Positions 33,208-42,222 are shown, counted from the stretch's first letter. The stretch is DNA of 64,000 nucleotides from an uncultured bacterium (GCA_905215345.1 CAJMPR010000012.1:1-64000), one strand, 5' to 3'. The notes: generated from the sequence alone by a model not told the origin. Made by a program: numbers and translations.

Positions 33208-34986
33208 ATGATGAAAAAGGAAATTAAATTCAGTCTTGTTTACCGTGACATGTGGCAGTCATCCGGTAAATACCAGCCGAGAGTAGACCAACTGGTACGT
33301 ATCGCGCCGTTGATTGTCGAAATGGGTTGTTTTGCGCGTGTGGAGACCAATGGAGGGGCATTTGAGCAAGTGAATCTTCTTTATGGAGAGAATCCTAACA
33401 AGGCGGTACGTGCTTTCACCAAACCTTTTAAAGAGGCAGGCATACAGACTCACATGCTCGACCGCGGACTGAATGCGTTGCGTATGTATCCTGTACCCGC
33501 AGACGTGCGTCGGTTGATGTATAAGGTAAAGCATGCGCAGGGTGTGGATATTACCCGTATTTTTTGTGGGCTGAATGAAACACGGAATATAATTCCTTCC
33601 ATCCATTATGCCCTTGAGGCGGGTATGATACCGCAGGCAACACTTTGTATCACTCATTCGCCTGTCCATACCGTAGAATATTATGCTAATATCGCCGACC
33701 GGCTTATCGAAGCGGGAGCACCCGAAATCTGTCTGAAAGATATGGCGGGCATCGGACGTCCCGGTATGTTGGGGCGGTTGACCAAGGCTATCAAAGATAA
33801 ACATCCCGAAGTAATCATACAATATCATGGGCATAGCGGTCCGGGACTTTCTATGGCTTCTATTCTTGAAGTATGCGAGAATGGGGCTGATATTATTGAC
33901 GTGGCAATGGAACCTATGTCCTGGGGTAAAGTGCATCCGGACGTAATCTCTGTACAAGCCATGCTGAAGGACAAAGGTTTCCAAGTGCCCGATATCAATA
34001 TGAAAGCCTATATGAAGGCGCGTGCTATGACGCAGGAATTCATTGATGACTTCTTGGGGTATTTCATGGATCCTACCAACAAACACATGTCTTCGCTCTT
34101 GCTGAAGTGCGGATTGCCGGGTGGTATGATGGGGTCTATGATGGCAGATTTGAAGGGTGTGCATTCCGGTATAAACATGATACTGAAAAGTAAGAATGAA
34201 CCGGAACTCAGCATTGACGACCTCCTGGTAATGCTTTTCGATGAAGTGGAATATGTTTGGCCTAAGTTGGGTTATCCGCCATTGGTTACACCGTTTAGCC
34301 AATACGTCAAGAATGTGGCCTTGATGAATGTTATGCAGTTGGTAAAAGGGGAGGAACGCTGGACGATGATTGACAACCATACCTGGGATATGATTCTGGG
34401 TAAGAGCGGGCGTCTTCCGGGTGAGCTGGCTCCTGAGATTATAGAGCTTGCTAAGTCCAAAGGCTATGAATTCGTAGATACCGATCCGCAGTTGAACTAT
34501 CCGGACGCGTTGGATGAATATCGGAAAGAAATGGATGAAAACGGTTGGGAGTATGGAGAAGATGATGAAGAGCTTTGGGAATTGGCTATGCATGACCGGC
34601 AGTACCGTGACTATAAGTCGGGTGTTGCGAAAGAACGTTTCCAGGACGAATTGCAGCGTGCCAAAGATGCTTCGATGGCAAAGAGCGGATATTCGGAAGA
34701 AGATATAAAGAAGTTGAAGCGTGCCAAGGCTGATCCGATCATCGCTCCTTCCAAAGGACAGATATTGTGGGAAGTGTCAGTCGAAGGTCCGTCTTCTGCA
34801 CCGTTCATAGGGCGTAAGTATCAGCATGACGAGGTTTTCTGTTACATTTCTACCCCGTGGGGTGAATATGAAAAAGTACCGACCGGATTTACCGGACGTG
34901 TTGTTGAAGTCTGTGCCCAGCAAGGAGCTAACGTAAATAAAGGGGATGTGATAGCTTACATACAGAGGAGCGATATATTTGCTTAA
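33208..34986 (+). CDS. Oxaloacetate decarboxylase/pyruvate carboxylase carboxyltransferase-like protein
   Basis: A 592-residue protein. Residues ~1-300 form the HMGL-like TIM barrel of carboxyltransferases: VYRDMWQSSGK (equivalent of the RDxxQS motif, here RDMWQS), GGAFEQVNLLYGENP, CLKDMAGIGRP with the carbamylated-Lys position and QYHGHSGPGLS with metal His residues. The conserved PYC_OADA domain follows to ~470. The C-terminal ~80 residues are biotinyl-domain-like (APSKGQILWEVS and FTGRVVEVCAQQGANVNKGD), but the expected AMKM biotin-attachment motif is replaced by ISTPWGEYEKV, so biotinylation at the usual site is unlikely. No OadB/OadG pump subunits adjoin. It may work on a separate carrier protein. 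Confidence 0.82.
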   Translation: MMKKEIKFSLVYRDMWQSSGKYQPRVDQLVRIAPLIVEMGCFARVETNGGAFEQVNLLYGENPNKAVRAFTKPFKEAGIQTHMLDRGLNALRMYPVPADVRRLMYKVKHAQGVDITRIFCGLNETRNIIPSIHYALEAGMIPQATLCITHSPVHTVEYYANIADRLIEAGAPEICLKDMAGIGRPGMLGRLTKAIKDKHPEVIIQYHGHSGPGLSMASILEVCENGADIIDVAMEPMSWGKVHPDVISVQAMLKDKGFQVPDINMKAYMKARAMTQEFIDDFLGYFMDPTNKHMSSLLLKCGLPGGMMGSMMADLKGVHSGINMILKSKNEPELSIDDLLVMLFDEVEYVWPKLGYPPLVTPFSQYVKNVALMNVMQLVKGEERWTMIDNHTWDMILGKSGRLPGELAPEIIELAKSKGYEFVDTDPQLNYPDALDEYRKEMDENGWEYGEDDEELWELAMHDRQYRDYKSGVAKERFQDELQRAKDASMAKSGYSEEDIKKLKRAKADPIIAPSKGQILWEVSVEGPSSAPFIGRKYQHDEVFCYISTPWGEYEKVPTGFTGRVVEVCAQQGANVNKGDVIAYIQRSDIFA

Positions 34987-35090
34987 GTGATTAGTTATTA
35001 GTGAATGGTGATTAGTGATTTATTTATAATGTGTTGTCATTCCGAATGGAGAACACAAGCAAATTACTAATCACCAGTCACTGTTAACTA
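34986..35090. repeat. ATTAGTGATT hairpin repeat, copy 5
   Basis: The left arm (AGTGATTAGTTATTAGTGAA and onward, 34985-35026) starts at the stop codon of the upstream gene. The right arm (AGCAAATTACTAATCACCAG and onward, 35058-35090) contains the stop codon of the convergent hybrid kinase gene. The loop is ~31 nt. Confidence 0.85.
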
Positions 35091-37751
35091 TTTCAAATAT
35101 TTCTTTATCATCTCCTTCAACACCTCCTGCGTATAAGGTTTTGTCAGGAAATCATTGCATCCTGCATTTATAGCAGCTTGTTTATCGTGCTCATAAGCGT
35201 AGGCGGTAAGGGCGATGATAGGTGTGTCCGGTGATAACTCACGAATGATTTTGGTCGCATCGAGTCCGCCGAGGTTGGGCATCTTCATATCCATTAAAAT
35301 CAAGTCCGGCTGTAATTCTTCAAACATGGTTACTGCTTCCATACCGTCTTTGGCGCGTTCCAGGTGGTAGATGCGTCCTAAGATTGCTTTGGTAAGAATG
35401 TAATTGCTGTCTGTATCTTCGGCTACCAGTATGGTTTTCTCAGACTTTGCTGGTACTGTTTCTTCCTCTAAAACGGCTTCTTCACTTTCTTGCCGAATTT
35501 CTTCCTCCTCTTTTGTGTGGGTGTATAAGTGTGTATCTGCTAAATCTGCTTGATTGCTTTCTGTAGGAGCAGGCAGAGGCAAGGTGAAAGTGAACGTTGT
35601 TCCTTTACCGAATTCCGAGCTGACGGAAATTGTACCGCCCAAGCGTTCTATAATCGTTTTACAGATGGACAGTCCCAGTCCTGTGCCCTGGGCGAAGTTG
35701 TTCACTTTCACGAAGCGTTCGAACACTTTGCATAATTTATCTGCTTCGATGCCGATGCCTGTGTCACTGACGTGAAACTCTATCTCGTTGTCTTTACGGT
35801 GGTAACCATAGCTTACGCTTCCGCTTGTTGTGAATTTGAAGGCGTTGCCGATAAGGTTTGACACTACTTGGAAAATTCGGTTCTTATCTCCTTCAATTAT
35901 AATATCTTCGTCCGAAGGTTCATAGATAAGCTCTACACCCATCGGGCAACGGAATTTAAGGGCATCGTGTATCTCTTTGCAAAGAGGATGCAGGCGTACG
36001 GGGTTAAGGGTGAACTCTACCATTCCCGCCTCTATTTTAGACAGGTCGAGAATCTCGTTTATCAGTTGCAACAACCTTTCGTTGTTCGCTTCCACAATAT
36101 CATAGTAACTTTTTCGTTCATCGGCATCGGTACTTTCGGCAATGATTCTCGAAAAGCCTACAATTGCGTTAAGCGGTGTACGTATTTCGTGGCTCATGTT
36201 GGCGAGGAAAGCCGATTTCAACTGGTCGGAAGTCTCCGCTTTCTCTTTGGCAATGAGTAGTTCGCGCTTCATCTGTTCCATTTCGGTGATGTCCCATTCG
36301 ATGCTTAAAAGAATGGGAGGGAAGTCATTACTTTCAACCTTCATCTTCTTTTTGTCAAGATAGATGGACTTTCCGTTTTGATCTCGTTCTTCGGTAATCC
36401 AATGCTTCTCTATACCGGTTTGGGCTATCTCGATATCTTGCTGTCTTTTCTCCTGCGCCTTTTCAAGAGGGTAGAAATCGAAGTCATCTTTTCCTAATGC
36501 CTCTTTCATGGGGATGTTGCGGTTGTATGATTCGCGATTGCGATATAAATATTTGAAATCGCTTTTGATATCTTTTACGACGATACTTGCCGGAAGATTT
36601 TCAATAGTTTTGTCCAATATCTGGCTGAACCGCTTGATTTGCTGTTCATGCTTGATTCGCAGTGTGATGTCCCTCCCGAATGCCCAAAGGGTTTCTTCAC
36701 CCTCGTCGCTCGTCACCCAATATGCATTTCCTTCGATAGCCAGTACCTCGGGATGTGAGGGGAGAGGGTTGTAAATGACGAACCCATTATGTTCTTCTCC
36801 CTTTTTGATGGACGAAGTCATTTGACGCCAAACTTGTTCGTTTTGGGTATACGAGTTGATTTCATAGATTTTCACCTGAGAGATATCGTCTGTGGAACTA
36901 ATATCATGATGCTGTTTGAAGCGTCGGTTGGCAAAGACAAGCGTACCATCTTTGCGAGCTGCAAAAATATCTTCGGTGGAGTTGTCGATGGCGTGCGTCA
37001 AAAGGGTAATGTCATTGCGACGTTGCTGTATATCTGTGATATTCTGTATATATCCTTCCAGAATCGTACTTCCGTTTTTGTACTTCTCGCGCACAAAGGT
37101 TTTCAGACGAATGTAGTAGACTTGTTTCTGGAAGTGAATGCGATAGTCTATACTTTCTTCAAAATCTCCTTGTATTTGTTGTTCCAGCCATTTGCTGAAT
37201 ATGTCCCGGTCTTCGGGGATGATGTGCGTAATGTATTCGTCGAGGCGGATTTCCTGTTCGTCTTCGGTACACATGACTCCTGTGTGCCCTACGTAATAAA
37301 AGCAGTTGTTTCCGGAGTTGTATCTCCATCTTCCGATAAGGGCTGCTTTCTGTATCTCATTAAGCTCGTAGTTCTTTTTCTCCAGCTCCAGTTTGCGTTG
37401 GCTTCGTTCCGTGATGTCCCGATACTGGCAGAGTACCATGTCTTCATAAGGATACATGATACACTTGAAGAAATAGGTCCTGTTTCCCAGTGTCAACTCG
37501 TAATTATGTGTTGAGCGTACTTTACGTGTCAACACTTTCTTAAATTCAGGATGAACCTGGCGATAGGTTGAGGGCGGCATTAACTGGAATATATTCTTTC
37601 CCAGTAACATTTCTTCTTTCAGAAACCACAAGTCCACATTATAGACTGCGATGTCTACGCAGATGCCGTCTTTATCCAATAAAATCATGGTGTCCGATGT
37701 CAGCTTCAACAGCTTTTCGGCATTTTCTGCGCTTTTCAGGATGTTTCTCAT
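35088..37751 (-). CDS. Hybrid sensor histidine kinase/response regulator with multiple PAS domains
   Basis: An 887-residue cytosolic hybrid kinase without membrane segments. About four PAS/PAC-type modules fill residues 1-490 (LTSDTMILLDKDGICVDIAV; CQYRDITERS; IQNITDIQQRR; WDITEMEQM). The dimerisation domain has SHEIRTPLNAIVGFS with His521. The ATPase has NLIGNAFKFT, DTGIGIE and GTGLGLSICK. An acidic linker (~745-770) precedes the receiver (ILVAEDTDSNY, phospho-acceptor Asp in LILMDMKMP near residue 818, Lys in FLTKPYT). The output after phosphotransfer is unknown. It follows the GT2 gene after 12 nt and is probably cotranscribed with it. Confidence 0.88.
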   Translation of the reverse strand: MRNILKSAENAEKLLKLTSDTMILLDKDGICVDIAVYNVDLWFLKEEMLLGKNIFQLMPPSTYRQVHPEFKKVLTRKVRSTHNYELTLGNRTYFFKCIMYPYEDMVLCQYRDITERSQRKLELEKKNYELNEIQKAALIGRWRYNSGNNCFYYVGHTGVMCTEDEQEIRLDEYITHIIPEDRDIFSKWLEQQIQGDFEESIDYRIHFQKQVYYIRLKTFVREKYKNGSTILEGYIQNITDIQQRRNDITLLTHAIDNSTEDIFAARKDGTLVFANRRFKQHHDISSTDDISQVKIYEINSYTQNEQVWRQMTSSIKKGEEHNGFVIYNPLPSHPEVLAIEGNAYWVTSDEGEETLWAFGRDITLRIKHEQQIKRFSQILDKTIENLPASIVVKDIKSDFKYLYRNRESYNRNIPMKEALGKDDFDFYPLEKAQEKRQQDIEIAQTGIEKHWITEERDQNGKSIYLDKKKMKVESNDFPPILLSIEWDITEMEQMKRELLIAKEKAETSDQLKSAFLANMSHEIRTPLNAIVGFSRIIAESTDADERKSYYDIVEANNERLLQLINEILDLSKIEAGMVEFTLNPVRLHPLCKEIHDALKFRCPMGVELIYEPSDEDIIIEGDKNRIFQVVSNLIGNAFKFTTSGSVSYGYHRKDNEIEFHVSDTGIGIEADKLCKVFERFVKVNNFAQGTGLGLSICKTIIERLGGTISVSSEFGKGTTFTFTLPLPAPTESNQADLADTHLYTHTKEEEEIRQESEEAVLEEETVPAKSEKTILVAEDTDSNYILTKAILGRIYHLERAKDGMEAVTMFEELQPDLILMDMKMPNLGGLDATKIIRELSPDTPIIALTAYAYEHDKQAAINAGCNDFLTKPYTQEVLKEMIKKYLK

Positions 37752-37763
37752 TTTCTTCTCATT

Positions 37764-38954
37764 TTATGCTCTTCGTGCTTTTTCCCATGCACCACTGGCT
37801 TTGCCTTTACGCTTGCGCAAGTAGTTGAATCCCCTGATGACATTGATGTTCATAAAGAGGAAATAGTAGGGAATGAAGAGAATCTTATTTTTGATTTGTT
37901 TCGTTGACAGGTAATACCCCCAACTTCCCATGAGGTAGAAGAGAGTTTGTAATAGCCAGATAATGGCGTACAATAACGGGGAGTCTGTCGTGAAAATAAG
38001 AATTGTGTTGAGAGGAAATAATAAAAATAATAATATGGGAGTTAATGACCACCTTAATACACGGTGGGAAATATATTGGAAACTGAATGTGCCATAACGG
38101 AAGATGTTGAGCAGAGGGCGCAGGCGCCAGATGGATTGGAGTCCCCCGGCTGCAATACGCACTTTACGCTTTTCCTCTTCACACATATCGGCCGAGCCGC
38201 TTTCGGTAGCGTAAGCATCGGCACAGTAGGAGATTATATAACCGCGCATAACGATTTTAAGTGAGAGGATAAAGTCGTCCAATAGGGTGTCCGTCGGCAT
38301 TTCTTCAAATAATTCACGACGGATGGCAAATAACTCTCCGGCTGCACCTACGGTGGAGTATAGACGGTTGTCGAGCTTCTTTAAGGCGGATTCGTATTTC
38401 CAGTATAATCCTTCGCCTCCCGAAGCGGCGTTATCTTTGGTTTGTACGGCAATCCGCTTTTCACCGGCTACACATCCTACTTTGGGGTCTGTAAACGCAT
38501 GTACGATTTCTCTTAGCGCTTCCCGGTTGAGGTGGGTATTGGCATCCGTAAATACAACGAGCGGAGTAGTGACGAACTGGATTCCGCGATTCAGGGCGGC
38601 TGTTTTTCCTTGTCGTTCGGGCTGATGGAGCACAGTAGCTTGTGCCCAGTGTGAGAGACGTTCGTTGGTGTGGTCGTTGCTGCCGTCTGTTACCCAAAGG
38701 ATATGCAGTTTATCTGCCGGATAGTTCAGAGCGAGGCAATTTTTCATCTTTTCATCTACAATGTACTCTTCATTGTAGGCGGCGATGAATAACGTCAGGT
38801 CGGGCAATTCTTCGTCGGTAAGCACAACCTGAGCGGCAGGCTTGCGAAAACATTCCTTAATCTTAACTAAGATATATAGAAGAATTCCATATCCGACGTA
38901 GGTATAGAATACGATAAATAAGCTTATCCAAAAGATAAATTCACAGGCTCTCAT
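37764..38954 (-). CDS. Family 2 glycosyltransferase, membrane-bound
   Basis: A 396-residue inner-membrane processive-type GT2 enzyme. An N-terminal helix (FIFWISLFIVFYTYVGYGIL) precedes the catalytic domain with DLTLFIAAYNEE, the first Asp region VTDGSNDHT, VVFTDANTHL (DxD equivalent), TDTLLDDFILSLKI with the catalytic Asp-Asp, and HRVLRW close to the QxxRW motif. Three or four C-terminal helices (SLTPILLFLLFPLNTILIF and so on) form the translocation part. It probably makes an exopolysaccharide or glycolipid. The linkage to a downstream hybrid kinase gene suggests a regulated surface polymer. Confidence 0.87.
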   Translation of the reverse strand: MRACEFIFWISLFIVFYTYVGYGILLYILVKIKECFRKPAAQVVLTDEELPDLTLFIAAYNEEYIVDEKMKNCLALNYPADKLHILWVTDGSNDHTNERLSHWAQATVLHQPERQGKTAALNRGIQFVTTPLVVFTDANTHLNREALREIVHAFTDPKVGCVAGEKRIAVQTKDNAASGGEGLYWKYESALKKLDNRLYSTVGAAGELFAIRRELFEEMPTDTLLDDFILSLKIVMRGYIISYCADAYATESGSADMCEEEKRKVRIAAGGLQSIWRLRPLLNIFRYGTFSFQYISHRVLRWSLTPILLFLLFPLNTILIFTTDSPLLYAIIWLLQTLFYLMGSWGYYLSTKQIKNKILFIPYYFLFMNINVIRGFNYLRKRKGKASGAWEKARRA

Positions 38955-39047
38955 CAGTATCAGATTCTTTAATTTCTATTTTAAAGTCAGAAATCAAGGC
39001 CCAAAAATATGTAAAATCTTTTGGTACTGCAAGAAAAGAGGGGAAAA

Positions 39048-39123
39048 AGTGATAAGTTATAAGTGATTAGTGATTAGTTATAAGTGATTATTGATATAAG
39101 CAAATCACTAATCACTAATAACT
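39048..39123. repeat. ATTAGTGATT hairpin repeat, copy 6
   Basis: The left arm GTGATAAGTTATAAGTGATT and onward (39048-39093) and right arm CAAATCACTAATCACTAATA (39101-39120) have almost no loop. The right arm ends at the stop codon of the Omp85-like gene. The motif GATATAAGCAAATC keeps the common boundary word AGCAAAT. Confidence 0.85.
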
Positions 39124-40325
39124 CAAAAAGCTTCTGTCATATTGAAATAAAATAATGTCTGTTTGTTGACAGTGTTCTTTCCTAAATCCAGGCGTACGTT
39201 CATACGGGGCTGTACCTCAATGCGCAAGCCCAAGCCATAATTAGGTAACACACCTTCAATCTTTCCCATTGTAGGCCCCATAAACCCGCATCCGGTCCAT
39301 GCCACGAACCCGATATGGTGTAACATCCGCTTTATCCACGTACTGCGGTCGGTATTTATCATCTGGCGATATTCGGCCATAATGACGTGTGAGGATTTGT
39401 CACGATACTGTCCCATGTAATAACCCCGAAGGTCGAAAGGAGTACCGGTCAGTGAATATTGCGTTAGGGGGACATTGCCGAATACGTTTTTGGTTTGTGC
39501 AGTCCAGGCAATCACCTTGCGGTTACCGACGGATTTATATTGGCGGTAATCCAGTTCGAGACGATAAAAATTCTGGTCGCTTCCAAAGGCTTTGCTGTAC
39601 ATCAAGCCACGGAAATCTACGTAGATGCCCTTGTAAGCGTTGGCGGGGATGTCACGACTGTCGTACGTCAGCAAAAAACCAAGGCCGGAACTGAAGCTTT
39701 TATAGCCGTTGGCCGTACCACCGGCAGCTTTATAAGACGTTTCATCTATCAAGTGTTTGGCGGGTTCTGATATCTTCTCGTAGTTAATGTCTACTTGCGG
39801 ACCTGCAAAGACGTTGCTATTCCCTAAGCGGAACAAAAACCACGGATTGATTTGTACACCGCTGTAACGGTACTGGCTCGTACTGTCGCTACGGACATAA
39901 TTCTTGTTTGTACCGTAACCTATACCGTAAAAGTTATCTTCCGTGTTCTTATATGCAAATTTACCGAAGATACGGAAACGATCGCCTTTGAAGAACAATT
40001 GCGGTTTTACCATCAGGTTGATACCACCGTTAAACATGTAGGCGATGGACGTAGGCAGCACTGAACGCAACTGAGTCGTGTCACCGGGATTCATCTTGAA
40101 AGTCATCAAAGCACTACCGCCTATGAGAAAGCCGAAGTCGGGGGTATAGCTGGGACCGCCTAATATGTTATAGTGAAAATTTCTGCGGGCTACCTTTTGC
40201 TTGCGCAGTTCTTTTTTAGATAATACAGGCGTAGTGTCGTTGGGTGATGTGACAGCCGGCTCTTGTGCTGAAATAGTAGTTACTATCAGAGTCAGAGTAA
40301 ATATACTCAATAAATATTTTTTCAT
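39123..40325 (-). CDS. BamA/TamA-family (Omp85-like) outer-membrane barrel
   Basis: A 400-residue protein. The signal peptide (KKYLLSIFTLTLIVTTISA) is followed by a short basic linker, then a 16-strand-type barrel. Omp85 features include LLTYDSRDIPANAYKGIYVD (the TYDSRD..P..G motif) and LRGYYMGQYRDKS (RGY.. L6-type motif); the protein ends in the aromatic-terminated MTEAF. No POTRA domains are present, so this is a stand-alone barrel of the type often annotated 'surface antigen', possibly a lipid- or phosphatase-associated porin rather than an assembly machine. It is monocistronic. Confidence 0.82.
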   Translation of the reverse strand: MKKYLLSIFTLTLIVTTISAQEPAVTSPNDTTPVLSKKELRKQKVARRNFHYNILGGPSYTPDFGFLIGGSALMTFKMNPGDTTQLRSVLPTSIAYMFNGGINLMVKPQLFFKGDRFRIFGKFAYKNTEDNFYGIGYGTNKNYVRSDSTSQYRYSGVQINPWFLFRLGNSNVFAGPQVDINYEKISEPAKHLIDETSYKAAGGTANGYKSFSSGLGFLLTYDSRDIPANAYKGIYVDFRGLMYSKAFGSDQNFYRLELDYRQYKSVGNRKVIAWTAQTKNVFGNVPLTQYSLTGTPFDLRGYYMGQYRDKSSHVIMAEYRQMINTDRSTWIKRMLHHIGFVAWTGCGFMGPTMGKIEGVLPNYGLGLRIEVQPRMNVRLDLGKNTVNKQTLFYFNMTEAF

Positions 40326-40482
40326 ATCATGCGAAATGTGGGTGCAAAGGAAACTAATTTATCTGAATTGGTTTTCAGAAGAATGATAATAAATCTAAAG
40401 AGGGCACTAAAATTATAAAAAAAGTTACTACTTTTGTTAGATAAATAGAGTTTTCTTTCCTTTTGCGGGATAATTTTTTCTT

Positions 40483-40582
40483 ATCTCGTGAGATTAATGA
40501 AAGCATCTCGTGAGGCGAATGAAATCATCTTGTAAGATGAATCTTTTCGTCTTGTGGGATGAATCTTTTTATCCTGTAAGAT
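40483..40582. repeat. 22-bp-period palindrome array, copy 2
   Basis: Five near-palindromes start at 40483, 40505, 40527, 40549 and 40571, exactly 22 bp apart: ATCTCGTGAGAT, ATCTCGTGAGGC, ATCTTGTAAGAT, GTCTTGTGGGAT and ATCCTGTAAGAT. Each is followed by GAAT or similar and an AT-rich stretch. The last ends 27 bp before the ATG of the C1 peptidase gene, a location suited to an operator array or a structured leader. Confidence 0.85.
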
Positions 40583-40609
40583 GAAATTATATAACTAAAT
40601 ACTAACTGA

Positions 40610-42010
40610 ATGAAAAAACGATTTTTATCTGTAATTGTTTTTGGTACAGTGCTTTTTTCTTTGCAAGCACAAGACGGTAAGGGAGGAATAAACTCCGCCA
40701 TGCTCAATCAAATCAAACAAGGTTATCAGGGAACGGCTGCCGACAAAGCTCTTCGTAACGCTATTGGTAACAACGACATCCGCAAGTTGGCACTCGACCA
40801 GGAGAATATGAAGGGCATGGATACCCATTTCTCCGTAAAGGTAGACTCCAAAGGTATCACCGACCAGAAATCATCCGGACGTTGCTGGCTGTTTACCGGA
40901 TTGAATGTGATGCGCGCCAAGACACTTGCCAAGTATGGTTTCCAGTCCTTTGAGTTCTCGGAGATATATCCTTTCTTCTGGGATCAGTTGGAGAAAGCGA
41001 ATCTCTTTCTCCAGGGTATTATTGATACCGGTAAAAGCCCGTTGGACGACAAAACGGTGGAATGGCTGCTTCAACATCCGTTGAGTGACGGCGGTACGTT
41101 TACCGGAGTAGCAGATATTGTTTCCAAATATGGATTGGTTCCTAAAGATGCGATGCCTGAGACTAACAGCAGTGAGAACACCGCCCGTATGGCGAATCTC
41201 ATTTCTTTAAAGCTGAAGGAATATGCCCTGCAACTGCGGGACAAGATAGCTCAGGGTACCAAGCCTGCTGCCTTGGAAAAAGAAAAGACCGCTATGCTCG
41301 GTATTATCTACCGCATGTTGGTGTTGAACCTGGGTATTCCGCCCACAGAGTTCGACTATGTCCGTACCGATGCCAAAGGAAATCCGGTGGAGACTGAGCA
41401 TCATACTCCGATGTCTTTCATGGAGAAATACGGTGACAAACATCTGCTGAATAATTACGTTATGCTGATGAATGACCCCAGCCGTGAATATTACAAATGC
41501 TATGAGATAGACTACGACCGCCACCGCTATGACGGTAAGAACTGGACTTACGTCAACCTGCCCGTAGAAGATATAAAAGAGATGGCAATCGCTTCTCTGA
41601 AAGACAGCACCATGATGTATTTCTCTTGTGACGTAGGTAAGTTCCTGAACTCCGAACGCGGCTTACTCGATGTGAAAAACTATGATTACGAATCGCTCAT
41701 GGGCACTACTTTCGGAATGGATAAGAAACAACGTATCCAAACCTTCTCCAGTGGCTCTTCGCACGCTATGACACTGATGGCGGTTGACCTGAACAAAGAC
41801 GGAAAACCGGTGAAGTGGATGGTTGAAAATAGTTGGGGAGCCGATAGCGGATACAAAGGCCATCTCATCATGACCGATGATTGGTTTAACGAATATATGT
41901 TCCGCCTGGTAGTAGAAACCAAGTATGTCCCTACAAAAACAATGGAGCTATTTAAACAAAAGCCAATTCGTCTCCCGGCATGGGACCCGATGTTTGCGGA
42001 AGAAAAATAA
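40610..42010 (+). CDS. C1-family cysteine aminopeptidase (PepC/bleomycin-hydrolase type)
   Basis: A 466-residue papain-fold peptidase with an N-terminal signal peptide (KKRFLSVIVFGTVLFSLQAQ), hence periplasmic or surface-located, unlike cytosolic PepC. The catalytic triad is visible: Cys92 in SSGRCWLFTGLNVM, His385 in SSHAMTLMAV and Asn407 in VENSWG. The Gln of the oxyanion hole lies in ITDQKSSGRC. The insertions and length match bleomycin hydrolases (~450 residues). It is controlled by sequence that includes the 22-bp array immediately upstream. A hairpin repeat and a strong terminator follow. Confidence 0.9.
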   Translation: MKKRFLSVIVFGTVLFSLQAQDGKGGINSAMLNQIKQGYQGTAADKALRNAIGNNDIRKLALDQENMKGMDTHFSVKVDSKGITDQKSSGRCWLFTGLNVMRAKTLAKYGFQSFEFSEIYPFFWDQLEKANLFLQGIIDTGKSPLDDKTVEWLLQHPLSDGGTFTGVADIVSKYGLVPKDAMPETNSSENTARMANLISLKLKEYALQLRDKIAQGTKPAALEKEKTAMLGIIYRMLVLNLGIPPTEFDYVRTDAKGNPVETEHHTPMSFMEKYGDKHLLNNYVMLMNDPSREYYKCYEIDYDRHRYDGKNWTYVNLPVEDIKEMAIASLKDSTMMYFSCDVGKFLNSERGLLDVKNYDYESLMGTTFGMDKKQRIQTFSSGSSHAMTLMAVDLNKDGKPVKWMVENSWGADSGYKGHLIMTDDWFNEYMFRLVVETKYVPTKTMELFKQKPIRLPAWDPMFAEEK

Positions 42011-42012
42011 AT

Positions 42013-42096
42013 TTGGTGATTAGTGATTTGTTTATACAGTTATACAGTAGAGCAGTCATCAGCAAATTACTAATCATTAATCACCAATCACTATTA
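42013..42096. repeat. ATTAGTGATT hairpin repeat, copy 7
   Basis: The left arm TTTGGTGATTAGTGATTTGT (42013-42032) and right arm AGCAAATTACTAATCATTAA and onward (42061-42096) surround a ~25-nt loop. It begins 3 nt after the C1 peptidase stop codon and shares the boundary words TTTGTTTAT and AGCAAAT with the gene-bearing copy 3. Confidence 0.85.
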
Positions 42097-42107
42097 CCGT
42101 GCCCGTT

Positions 42108-42155
42108 AACGGGATGAATTAAGGAAATTTCTCCTTAATTCGTCCCGTTTTTCCT
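42108..42155 (+). terminator. Strong terminator before the nqr operon
   Basis: An 18-bp stem (arms 42108-42125 and 42132-42149, one G-U) with a 6-nt loop, followed by TTTTCC. It isolates nqr from the C1 peptidase gene. Confidence 0.8.
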
Positions 42156-42177
42156 CTTTATTCACATTATTATTTAT

Positions 42178-42185
42178 TACTTTTG
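42178..42185 (+). promoter_or_regulatory. -7 box of the nqr operon
   Basis: TACTTTTG matches TAnnTTTG and lies 38 nt before the nqrA ATG. Confidence 0.6.
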
Positions 42186-42222
42186 CGGGCAAATTAATGA
42201 AACCATTATTTTATATAAACGC

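Noticed and set aside
33259..34593. 444-codon open frame antisense to the carboxyltransferase gene
   Set aside because: Composition (His/Cys/Arg-rich) and lack of motifs mark it as a shadow of the real plus-strand gene.
40483..40582. Could the 22-bp periodic array be a CRISPR?
   Set aside because: Units are imperfect palindromes of ~12 bp with partly conserved 10-bp spacers; there are no cas genes and the period is too short.
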